The translations under genes and the position numbers were made by a program. Shown piece after piece: positions 8,118 through 14,960 of a DNA stretch of 32,111 bases. Under the pieces are notes generated by a model. That model was not told where the DNA came from and did not search any database. It saw nothing but the letters and a program-made list of their open reading frames with translations. The number at the start of each line of letters is the position of its first letter. Within the stretch, counting starts at the first letter, position 1. The DNA is from a cf. Phormidesmis sp. LEGE 11477 (lineage in GTDB: Bacteria; Cyanobacteriota; Cyanobacteriia; Phormidesmidales; Phormidesmidaceae): positions 1 through 32,111 of the forward strand of contig NZ_JADEXO010000073.1 in the NCBI RefSeq assembly GCF_015207105.1, in the 5' to 3' direction.

Positions 8118-9698
8118 ATGCCCAAGGTACTCGTCTCCGACCCCATCGATCAGGCTGGACTAGATATTCTCTCCCAGGTCGCCACTGTTGATGTCAAAAC
8201 AAAATTGCCCCTAGACGAACTGATTGCCATCATTCCTGACTACGATGCGCTGATGATCCGTTCTGGCACCAAGGTGACCCAGGCCGTCATAGAAGCGGGG
8301 AAAAGCCTGAAGATTATTGGCAGGGCTGGTGTCGGCGTCGATAACGTGGACGTGCCGGCAGCGACCCGTCGCGGCATTGTCGTAGTCAATTCGCCAGAGG
8401 GCAACACCATCGCCGCTGCTGAGCATGCCCTGGCCATGATGCTGTCGATGTCTCGCTATATCCCAGCGGCAAATAAGTCGATGAAGGCGGGCGAATGGAA
8501 CCGTAAAGCCTTTACTGGCGTAGAAGTTTACAAGAAAACTTTGGGCGTGGTCGGCCTTGGCAAAATTGGCTCTCACGTCGCGACCGTAGCGCGGGCGATG
8601 GGAATGAACCTGCTGGCATTTGACCCGTATATTTCTAGCGATCGCGCTGAAGAACTGGGCTGTCGCCTGGTCGAAATGGACCTGCTGCTCAGCGAATCTG
8701 ACTACATCACCCTGCATATTCCCAAAACTCCAGACACTGCCAACTTAATCAACGCCGACTCTCTCGCCAAGATGAAGCCCACCGCTCGCATCGTTAACTG
8801 CGCGCGCGGCGGCATTATCGATGAAGCGGCCCTGGCACAAGCGCTAAACGATGGCGTGATTGCAGGTGCGGCCCTCGATGTGTATAGCGAAGAACCCCTA
8901 GGCGAGTCACCGCTAAGAGCCGTAGGCAAGCCGCTAGTGCTAACCCCTCACCTAGGGGCATCTACCGCCGAAGCGCAGGTTAACGTGGCCGTTGACGTAG
9001 CCGAACAAATTCGCGATGTCTTACTAGAGCTGCCAGCCCGCTCTGCCGTCAATATTCCGGGCTTGCGCCCTGACGTGCTAGAAAAGCTGCGTCCCTATTT
9101 GAACCTGGCTGAGACACTTGGGAACTTTGTCGGTCAGCTAGCAGGCGGGCGGATCGAGGAGCTAAATATCAAACTGCAAGGTGAACTGGCTCAAAACGAT
9201 ACCAAACCCGTGGTCGTTGCCGCCCTCAAAGGCTTGCTTTCTAACGCGCTCCAAGAGCGGGTGAACTACGTCAACGCCTCGATTGAAGCCAAAGAGCGCG
9301 GCATTCGAGTCGTAGAAACGCGCGATACAACGGTAGAAGACTACACCGGTTCTTTGTGCTTGTCAGCCAAGGGATCTTTGGGCGAGCATTCGGTTACAGG
9401 CGTGTTGCTTGGCGGCAGTGAAGTTCGCATTATCGATATGGATGACTTTCCGATCAACGTGCCGCCAACAAAGTATATGCTGTTCACTTTGCACCGCGAC
9501 ATGCCAGGCATCATTGGCAAGATTGGCTCTTTGCTAGGCAGCTTCAACGTCAATATTGCCAGCATGCAGGTAGGTCGCAAGATCGTCCGGGGCGATGCGG
9601 TAATGGTGCTCAGCATCGACGATCCGCTGCCCGCTGGCATCCTAGAAGAGATCAAGAAAGAACAGGGTATTCGTGACGCTTATGTAGTGGTGCTCTAA
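8118..9698 (+). CDS. serA: D-3-phosphoglycerate dehydrogenase
   Basis: A 526-residue protein with the long (type I) SerA layout: substrate-binding and Rossmann domains, an intervening ASB domain and a C-terminal ACT domain. It oxidises 3-phosphoglycerate to 3-phosphohydroxypyruvate with NAD, the first step of the phosphorylated serine pathway. Visible motifs are GLGKIG for NAD binding at about residues 146-151, the catalytic Arg in NCARGG, the Glu in YSEEPLG and the catalytic His in LTPHLGAST at about residue 278. The ACT domain (TLHRDMPGIIGKIGSLLG and following, about 455-526) is the serine-sensing module in some homologs. The gene ends two bases before prmA, so the two are likely co-transcribed. 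Start ATG agrees with the conserved N-terminus (KVLVSDPID). Confidence 0.95.
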   Translation: MPKVLVSDPIDQAGLDILSQVATVDVKTKLPLDELIAIIPDYDALMIRSGTKVTQAVIEAGKSLKIIGRAGVGVDNVDVPAATRRGIVVVNSPEGNTIAAAEHALAMMLSMSRYIPAANKSMKAGEWNRKAFTGVEVYKKTLGVVGLGKIGSHVATVARAMGMNLLAFDPYISSDRAEELGCRLVEMDLLLSESDYITLHIPKTPDTANLINADSLAKMKPTARIVNCARGGIIDEAALAQALNDGVIAGAALDVYSEEPLGESPLRAVGKPLVLTPHLGASTAEAQVNVAVDVAEQIRDVLLELPARSAVNIPGLRPDVLEKLRPYLNLAETLGNFVGQLAGGRIEELNIKLQGELAQNDTKPVVVAALKGLLSNALQERVNYVNASIEAKERGIRVVETRDTTVEDYTGSLCLSAKGSLGEHSVTGVLLGGSEVRIIDMDDFPINVPPTKYMLFTLHRDMPGIIGKIGSLLGSFNVNIASMQVGRKIVRGDAVMVLSIDDPLPAGILEEIKKEQGIRDAYVVVL

Positions 9699-9700
9699 AG

Positions 9701-10627
9701 ATGAATCAGTGGTGGGAAGTCGCTGTCGATTGCCCAATCGCGTTAGAAGACAGCGTCTACTGGCAGTTTTCACAGCTAGAAGAGCGACTAGAAGAACAAA
9801 GGGCAAGTAAGGGCACGGCCAGTCAACGCCGAGGCGATCGCTGTGTGGTGACCGCTTACTTACTCTCTAGCGAGTTCGACGTTAGAGCGCTCGAAGCAGT
9901 TCGGCAAACTATCCTCGATGATGAGGCTCAAATGGGGCTAGTGCCGACGACGCAGGTGAGCTGGTCACTGATTGCTGAAGAGGACTGGTCTAGCAGTTGG
10001 AAAGTGCATTGGCAGCCGGAAGAAGTGGGCGATCGCCTGCTGATTAATCCCGCCTGGATGGAGCCGCCCGCTACCGATCGCACTATCTTGACCCTCGATC
10101 CAGGGAGCGCCTTTGGCACGGGGGCTCATGCTACGACTCAGCTATGTTTGAAAGCGTTAGAGAAACAAAGTAACGAGCAGCAGCTAACCGACGCGGTGAT
10201 CGCCGATATTGGCTGTGGCTCGGGAATCTTGTCCATTGTCTCTTTGCTCTACGGCGCAAAGCAGGTGTATGCAGCAGACGTTGATCCGCTAGCTATAAAA
10301 GCATCTGGAGAGAACGCCAACTTGAACGGCATCGCGCCAGAAACGCTCCAAATTCAGCTAGGCAGCATCGGCGAAGTGATTGAGATGGCCGCTGGCCCGG
10401 TTAACGGCATTGTCTGCAACATCTTGTCAGAAATCATCGTGGGATTAATTATTCCTCGATTGGGTGAGCTGGCTAATGAGCAGACCTGGGGAATTCTCTG
10501 CGGTATCTTAACCAGTAAAGCCGCCTGGGTAGAAGAGCATCTGAGTGCATACGGCTGGCAGGTAACAGGCATGACCTATCAAGACGAATGGTGTGCGATG
10601 ACAATCGAACTGGCAAAGTCTGAATGA
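9701..10627 (+). CDS. prmA: Ribosomal protein L11 methyltransferase
   Basis: A 308-residue class I SAM-dependent methyltransferase. The signature is DIGCGSGILSI at about residues 168-178 (motif I), preceded by the PrmA-specific LDPGSAFGTGAHATTQLCL, which forms part of the SAM and substrate pocket; VCNILSEIIV later matches the NIL motif IV. PrmA trimethylates ribosomal protein L11 in the cytoplasm. The N-terminal 100 residues (WWEVAVDCP...) are the L11-recognition domain, slightly extended relative to E. coli by an Arg/Gln-rich segment, as is common in cyanobacteria. It begins two bases after the serA stop and overlaps the following small ORF by four bases (ATGA), implying translational coupling. 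Confidence 0.93.
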   Translation: MNQWWEVAVDCPIALEDSVYWQFSQLEERLEEQRASKGTASQRRGDRCVVTAYLLSSEFDVRALEAVRQTILDDEAQMGLVPTTQVSWSLIAEEDWSSSWKVHWQPEEVGDRLLINPAWMEPPATDRTILTLDPGSAFGTGAHATTQLCLKALEKQSNEQQLTDAVIADIGCGSGILSIVSLLYGAKQVYAADVDPLAIKASGENANLNGIAPETLQIQLGSIGEVIEMAAGPVNGIVCNILSEIIVGLIIPRLGELANEQTWGILCGILTSKAAWVEEHLSAYGWQVTGMTYQDEWCAMTIELAKSE

Positions 10628-10836
10628 ACAGTACCAAGGATACGATGATCTTCTTAGCGAAAGTGATCGTCTCGTCAGCAGCCCTGAGCGCAGCGATCAA
10701 GTTCGGTGGGCCGCTGCTGCCAGTTGCTGGTTTGACAGGCACTGAACTGAATCGGGTTGCGATCGCCTTGATCATCACCCCCTCCCTTATCGTAGCTGCT
10801 TTTCTCTGGACAATCGCGCATCGTCAGGGCTCCTAA
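10624..10836 (+). CDS. Small membrane protein coupled to prmA
   Basis: A 70-residue protein whose ATG overlaps the prmA stop codon (ATGA). It has two hydrophobic segments, about residues 8-30 and 44-64, separated by a short Gly/Pro/Thr turn, so a two-helix membrane protein is likely. The final residues AHRQGS are positively charged. I recognise it only as the kind of short, conserved hypothetical protein that often trails serA-prmA in cyanobacteria; no function can be assigned. The tight coupling and sensible codon structure argue that it is a real gene rather than chance. Confidence 0.65.
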   Translation: MNSTKDTMIFLAKVIVSSAALSAAIKFGGPLLPVAGLTGTELNRVAIALIITPSLIVAAFLWTIAHRQGS

Positions 10837-10887
10837 CGCAGCGGCGTTTCAGAGTGTCGATCAAAGGCCAAGCAGGTACACTTTGAG

Positions 10888-11451
10888 CTACACTTGCAGC
10901 CAACCAAACACTTCGCCAGGCGTTAGGTTAACGGCTGCGGCAAATTCAGGCGTAGGCAAGCTTGCTGTTAGGTCTTCAAACACACTCACTGACTTACCTG
11001 AGCCGTAGGTAAATACCAAAGACTCTGCTGGATCTATAATCCATCCCATCTCACACCCGTGATCGAGACAGTGGATAACGTTACGAGTCACCCGCGTTTG
11101 GCTTTGTCTAGGTGAGAGAATCTCGATTGTCCAGTCTGGCGGTAGATTGAATGAGTTTGAAACCTGCCCGTCAAGATCACGCGGAATATGTTCTGATCGA
11201 AAGACGGCAACATCTGGGACAACTGAGCGATCTCCAAAGGTACAGCGGAGTTCTGGAAACGCTTGAGCGATGCTAGCAGGCCGAAAGGCAAGGGTCAAAG
11301 CAAAGCTCAATTCCCGCTGGATAATGCTGTGCTTTCCTTGGGGCATTGGCTTCTGAATGATTCTGCCATCGATGTATTCGCTAGCAGGCTCAGTCTCAGG
11401 CAGAGCTAGAAACTCTTCTAGGGACAATAGTTTTTCAGGAGTCTGTACCAT
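10888..11451 (-). CDS. Uma2-family (DUF820) endonuclease-like protein
   Basis: A PD-(D/E)XK-type nuclease-fold protein of the Uma2 family, greatly expanded in cyanobacteria and often found near mobile or variable regions. Family marks are LSLEEFLALPETEPASEYIDGRI at the N-terminus, PDVAVFRSEHIP (acidic metal position), PDWTIEILSPRQSQTRV with the catalytic Glu (the family core is normally EI.SPS), and GCEMGWIIDP. The start chosen is the ATG at 11451 (MVQTPEKLLSL, 187 residues) because family members typically begin just there; a GTG at 11490 would add 13 residues. Biological function of the family is not established. It is a single-copy stand-alone gene here, convergent with the prmA cluster, with no transposase nearby. 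Confidence 0.82.
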   Translation of the reverse strand: MVQTPEKLLSLEEFLALPETEPASEYIDGRIIQKPMPQGKHSIIQRELSFALTLAFRPASIAQAFPELRCTFGDRSVVPDVAVFRSEHIPRDLDGQVSNSFNLPPDWTIEILSPRQSQTRVTRNVIHCLDHGCEMGWIIDPAESLVFTYGSGKSVSVFEDLTASLPTPEFAAAVNLTPGEVFGWLQV

Positions 11452-11597
11452 AGCGCTGCCCGTTTTGCTGGCCGGTGTGCTGGTCTGCACTCTCTACCTA
11501 AATTGCTTGATGCTTATTCTAAGCGATCGCACGTTCTGAGAGATACACTGACCTATCATCAAAGGCCATAGTTTTGGACAGGCAACGAACAAGGAAA

Positions 11598-12470
11598 CTA
11601 GAGGCTTAAAGCGTCACTAACCATTGACTGAACGAAAGCAGATGGGTCTTCTTTTCTCCAGGCGATCGCAACTTCTAACGCAGGGACGGTATCGCGAAGT
11701 GTGAGACGGCTAATGCTATTGGGCTGAAGACACTCCACCCCTGTAGCGACAAAATGTACGCCTTGCCCTGCGCTCAATAGTGCCATACAGTTTTGATGAT
11801 TGGCCTTTCGCCGAAGGCGAGGCGAAAATCCTGCCTCAGAGCAGCATCGAAGAATATCATCGTACATCGCTGGATTCTCGTCTCTTGAATGCAGAATGAA
11901 AGTGTCGTTGGCAAAGTCCACTAGATTTGCAGATTGCTGAGTTGCCAAAGGATGGTCAGTCGGGACAGCAATCTCCATCGATTCTCGATAAATACCTTTG
12001 ACCTCCAACAAATCGGAACGCACTGGCAAATGTAGAAAAGCAACGTCGATTTGAGCACTATGCAAATCGCTCACCAGCTCTGTTGTTGTTCGCTCGCGTA
12101 GGTCTATGTCTACTTCTGAAAACTGCTCTCGGCAGCGGCTTAGAAGGTTTGGCAAGAAAGTATAGAGTGCTAGCGGTACATATCCAATCCTGAACTGCTT
12201 CGAGCCTTGAGCAGTGGCATGACGCACACGTCTAGCCGTTTCGTCCGCCTGGAGTATCAATTTCTTACCCTCTTCAACCAGTACGCTTCCGGCAACAGTG
12301 AGCTCAACTGTACGAGTGGTTCTCTTAAACAGAGCAACCCCTAACGTTTTCTCTAGACGCGCAACTAACCTCGAAAGCGGCGGCTGTGATATATGTAGCC
12401 TCTGAGCGGCTCGCCGAAAATTTAGCTCTTCTGCTAGTACTAAGAAGCAGCGAAGGTCTTTGATCTCCAT
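11598..12470 (-). CDS. LysR-family transcriptional regulator
   Basis: A 290-residue LysR-type regulator. Residues 1-60 carry the winged helix-turn-helix (NFRRAAQRLHISQPPLSRLVARLE), followed by FKRTTRTVELT, and from about 90 to the end the periplasmic-binding-protein-like effector domain (FRIGYVPLALYTFLPNLL). It is transcribed divergently from the flavoprotein at 12589, with 118 bases between, the classic LysR arrangement in which the regulator controls both itself and the divergent gene. The intergenic region contains a perfect 12-base palindrome that is a plausible binding site. The effector is unknown. The next gene downstream on this strand is the Uma2 gene, 146 bases away. Confidence 0.9.
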   Translation of the reverse strand: MEIKDLRCFLVLAEELNFRRAAQRLHISQPPLSRLVARLEKTLGVALFKRTTRTVELTVAGSVLVEEGKKLILQADETARRVRHATAQGSKQFRIGYVPLALYTFLPNLLSRCREQFSEVDIDLRERTTTELVSDLHSAQIDVAFLHLPVRSDLLEVKGIYRESMEIAVPTDHPLATQQSANLVDFANDTFILHSRDENPAMYDDILRCCSEAGFSPRLRRKANHQNCMALLSAGQGVHFVATGVECLQPNSISRLTLRDTVPALEVAIAWRKEDPSAFVQSMVSDALSL

Positions 12471-12504
12471 AGTTCAGTCTCCATAAATTAATTGATGCGT
12501 TAAA

Positions 12505-12516
12505 AGTATTAATACT
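12505..12516. promoter_or_regulatory. Palindromic candidate LysR operator
   Basis: AGTATTAATACT is a perfect 12-base palindrome lying 35 bases upstream of the LysR start and about 73 bases upstream of the flavoprotein start. LysR sites are AT-rich dyads of the T-N11-A type; this sequence is AT-rich and symmetric, and the shorter palindrome AATTAATT at 12486-12493 lies close by. Binding is inferred only from position and symmetry. Confidence 0.4.
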
Positions 12517-12588
12517 ATACCTGAATGAGAAATAAAGTTTATACCTAACCGAACTACACTTAACAGAGTCTCTAGCATCAATATTGTG

Positions 12589-13623
12589 ATGACTATGTTA
12601 AAGCTACCTCGTCGTCGATTCTGGATTCTGGCTGGTACCTTTCTCGCATCCATGCTCTCGACAAAAGTTAAAGCTTCAACCTCTATCAGTAAAAACAAAC
12701 AAAGTGTAAGAATGGAAAAGAACCAGTTTGATGTGATTGTTATTGGCGGCAGTTTCGCTGGACTCTCAGCCGCTTTGCAGATTGTTCGTGCTCGTCGTAA
12801 GGTTCTTGTGATTGACGCTGGAAAGCCCAGGAACCGCTTTGCAACAGCCGCACACGGATTCTTAAGTCGGGATGGTCAAGCCCCAGAACAAATCTCAAGA
12901 ATAGGAAAAGAACAGTTTCTAGACTATCCAACAGCAGAATTTATAGAGGGAAAAGCTACCCGCGCAACCCGGCAGGGAGATGGATCTTTTGCAGTCGAAT
13001 TAGAATCAGGCGCAGTATATCTGGGGGCGCGGCTCATATTGGCCACAGGAATCACCGATCAGCTTCCTGACATCCCAGGAGTCAGGGAGCGGTGGGGCAA
13101 AACAGTCAATCACTGTCCGTACTGCCACGGCTATGAGCTAGCAGGTAGAAAGTGGGGTGTTTTGAACGTAGGAGAAGCCTCTCTTCACCAAGTTAAGCTC
13201 ATGGTTGACTGGAGCGATGATGTGACGTTTTTCGCCCAAGGCGATAATCGGCTAAGCGCAGACGAGCGAGCCGAGCTGACCAAGCGTAATATTTCAATAG
13301 TAGATTCTCCAGTAAAATCGCTAGTTGGAGACTCTGGAACGCTAGAGAGAGTTGAATTAGACAACGGCCAGTCTGTTCCACTCGAAGCTTTGTTTCTGAC
13401 AACACAGACTTCAATTAATAATCCGTTAATTGAGCAACTAGGATGCGAATTAGAAGCAGGGCCGTTTGGATCAATGGTGAAAACTAACAACTTTCAAGAA
13501 ACAACCGTTGAAGGCGTTTATGCAGCTGGAGATGTTGCTCGGTCAATGCACACCGTAACTTGGGCCGCATCGGATGGTGTAACAGCAGGCGCTTTCGCTC
13601 ATCAATCTCTATTAGCGCTCTAG
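12589..13623 (+). CDS. Thioredoxin-reductase-like NAD(P)/FAD oxidoreductase with twin-arginine leader
   Basis: A flavoprotein of about 344 residues related to low-molecular-weight thioredoxin reductases. FAD motif VIVIGGSFAGLSAAL lies at about 50-63 and the redox-active disulfide is HCPYCHGYE (Cys177 and Cys180 counted from a GTG at 12586); AAGDVA near the C-terminus is the second FAD contact. The CPYC-HG form is that of the broad TrxR-like/GliT-like group, which oxidise or reduce small dithiols rather than thioredoxin. The first 42 residues are unusual: KLPRRRFWILAGTFLASML is a twin-arginine-type leader (RRRF plus hydrophobic core), suggesting export of folded flavoprotein by Tat. Start is ATG 12589 (or 12595); a leaderless protein would begin at ATG 12712 (MEKNQFD), but that lacks a clear ribosome-binding site. 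It is divergent from a LysR regulator and followed by a terminator-like hairpin. Confidence 0.82.
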   Translation: MTMLKLPRRRFWILAGTFLASMLSTKVKASTSISKNKQSVRMEKNQFDVIVIGGSFAGLSAALQIVRARRKVLVIDAGKPRNRFATAAHGFLSRDGQAPEQISRIGKEQFLDYPTAEFIEGKATRATRQGDGSFAVELESGAVYLGARLILATGITDQLPDIPGVRERWGKTVNHCPYCHGYELAGRKWGVLNVGEASLHQVKLMVDWSDDVTFFAQGDNRLSADERAELTKRNISIVDSPVKSLVGDSGTLERVELDNGQSVPLEALFLTTQTSINNPLIEQLGCELEAGPFGSMVKTNNFQETTVEGVYAAGDVARSMHTVTWAASDGVTAGAFAHQSLLAL

Positions 13624-13642
13624 ACTCCCTATGAATAATAAA

Positions 13643-13664
13643 GTCTCATTGTCGAGACATTTTT
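13643..13664 (+). terminator. Putative intrinsic terminator after the flavoprotein gene
   Basis: GTCTC (13643-13647) and GAGAC (13654-13658) form a five-base stem with a six-base loop, followed by a run of five T at 13660-13664. It lies 20 bases after the stop codon. The stem is short, so confidence is moderate. Confidence 0.5.
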
Positions 13665-13847
13665 AGACCCGACAAAAGAATATCTCAATCCATGTCTCGA
13701 TAGGTCATTCTCAAAACTATTTCAATATTTTAGAACGCTTCATAGGTTTCGACTCAGCAGTCTTAATCTATAGATGACACATTCTACAGGAAGGGTAGGC
13801 AGAGATATTTCGGAGCTGAGCTAACCATTAAATCTCCAAGAGTAAAG

Positions 13848-14315
13848 ATGTCGCCAACCTTCTGCACAGAAGTAGGCGCTCGACAACTTGCTACGACCCG
13901 TAACACACCAGTTCGCAAAATTCTCACAGTTTCTAACAACAGCATTACAGTCATGCCTTCCTATCTGCCTCTGTGCGCGGGCTACTATCTCGTCAAGAGG
14001 AAAAATAGGCAGAACCCACTTCGTTATTTGAATTTGCCTGTAGCTGTTTGGGGGTTGGGCATCGCCGGTCTATTCGGTTATCACTTTCTTTACTTCCTTG
14101 CGTTAAGAAATGCGCCCGTTATAGAAGCAAGCTTGATTGCTTGTCTATGGACACTACTCATCGTTTTTTCTCGGCTTTACTGCCTGGAGAAAATCTAAGG
14201 TGGTTTCATATTGGCTGAAGTAACTTGGACAACGTGGTTAGGCTGCTTACTAATTGTTGGTGGCGTAGTGCTTGCATCTGTAGATTCCTTGAGTGATTTG
14301 TTTACAACGCTGTAG
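13848..14315 (+). pseudogene. Degraded EamA/DMT-superfamily transporter
   Basis: The frame from 13848 to 14198 encodes YYLVKRKNRQNP and then GLFGYHFLYFLALRNAPVIE plus EASLIACLWTLLIV, a clear EamA (10-helix drug/metabolite exporter) core. At a run of six T near 14164-14169 the frame is lost; shifting one frame restores SALLPGENLRWFHIG up to a TGA at 14216. After that, the original frame resumes with TWTTWLGCLLIVGGVVLAS, which resembles the last helix of the same family, ending at a TAG at 14313. The expected roughly 130 residues in between are missing and the N-terminal helices are absent as well. So the gene has a one-base loss in a T tract, a large internal deletion and a truncated start. 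The family call is from memory of EamA proteins; the inactivation is directly visible. Confidence 0.75.
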
Positions 14316-14615
14316 AGCTATCTAATCTATATATCGTCCCAAATGCGCTGGGTCTAGGTTATGTCATCTCTCTAGAGAAAACGCCGCATTTGCTCGACAT
14401 TTGAAGCTGACACTCTTGTCATTCGCTCTTCCCATTCAAAGAGCGGACAATTGTTTATAGCAAAACATGCTACAGCCTAAGGTCGTGTACGGCTTTGGAG
14501 CGTTCGACACAGCTTACTTTCGATAGGGTGATCTACTCGAAATCGCATCCTAGTATAGGTATTGCTGTCTTCTCTCTTATCCAAAGCCTATGTTACTAGA
14601 ACTGTATATAAAGAA
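14316..14615. other. Non-coding interval with a hairpin, no gene seen
   Basis: Three hundred bases between the decayed transporter and the Nif11-type gene. CGCTCTT (14424-14430) and AAGAGCG (14439-14445) form a perfect seven-base stem with an eight-base loop, followed by a weak T-rich stretch, possibly the old terminator of the transporter. I see no tRNA, promoter of good quality or coding potential. Confidence 0.45.
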
Positions 14616-14825
14616 CTAGATGCCGGGAATTTCGGAAAGCTTGCCCTGCAACTCTTCTACTGAGAAGCCGGTCGCCTCTTTCCATTCTTCTACCGTGAAC
14701 TCATATCCGTAGCTTTTAGCCATCTCGACTAGAGACTCTAGGTCTGGCGAAGTGTTTAGCTTTTGCTTTAGATCCGCATCTGCTTGAGTTGCTCTGAAAA
14801 GTTGAATGACTGCTTCTTTAGACAT
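14616..14825 (-). CDS. Stand-alone Nif11-type leader-like peptide
   Basis: A 69-residue protein made entirely of one Nif11 domain: MSKEAVIQLFRATQADADLK, NTSPDLESLVEMAKSYGYEF and TVEEWKEATG, then FSVEELQGKLSEIPGI. Nif11 domains were named for a nitrogen-fixation cluster protein and serve as leader peptides of some ribosomally made modified peptides, where they end in a Gly-Gly/Gly-Ala site before a core peptide. Here the chain stops at GI with no core, and no lanthionine synthetase, cyclase or peptidase-transporter gene lies in the window. It is therefore better regarded as a free-standing Nif11 protein of unknown function, a common type in cyanobacteria. It is transcribed divergently from the pseudokinase gene. 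Confidence 0.85.
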   Translation of the reverse strand: MSKEAVIQLFRATQADADLKQKLNTSPDLESLVEMAKSYGYEFTVEEWKEATGFSVEELQGKLSEIPGI

Positions 14826-14960
14826 TGCTATGACTCACTTACGTTTATAGCTGAGCTTAACTGTAATCAACAAATATGAAAATCGCTGATTCTGTGTAGA
14901 AAAGTGAAGTAAAACATGTGCGCCGGACAGAAGGATTAAAGCACGATCGGACTGAATGTG

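Noticed and set aside
8211-8717. Minus-strand frame inside serA
   Set aside because: Opposite strand of a strongly conserved enzyme gene; no family features.
10835-10848. AACGC-AGCG-GCGTT hairpin as a terminator after the prmA cluster
   Set aside because: Five-base stem with only three T following; too weak to call.
14616-14825. RiPP precursor
   Set aside because: No core peptide after the Nif11 domain and no modifying enzyme nearby.
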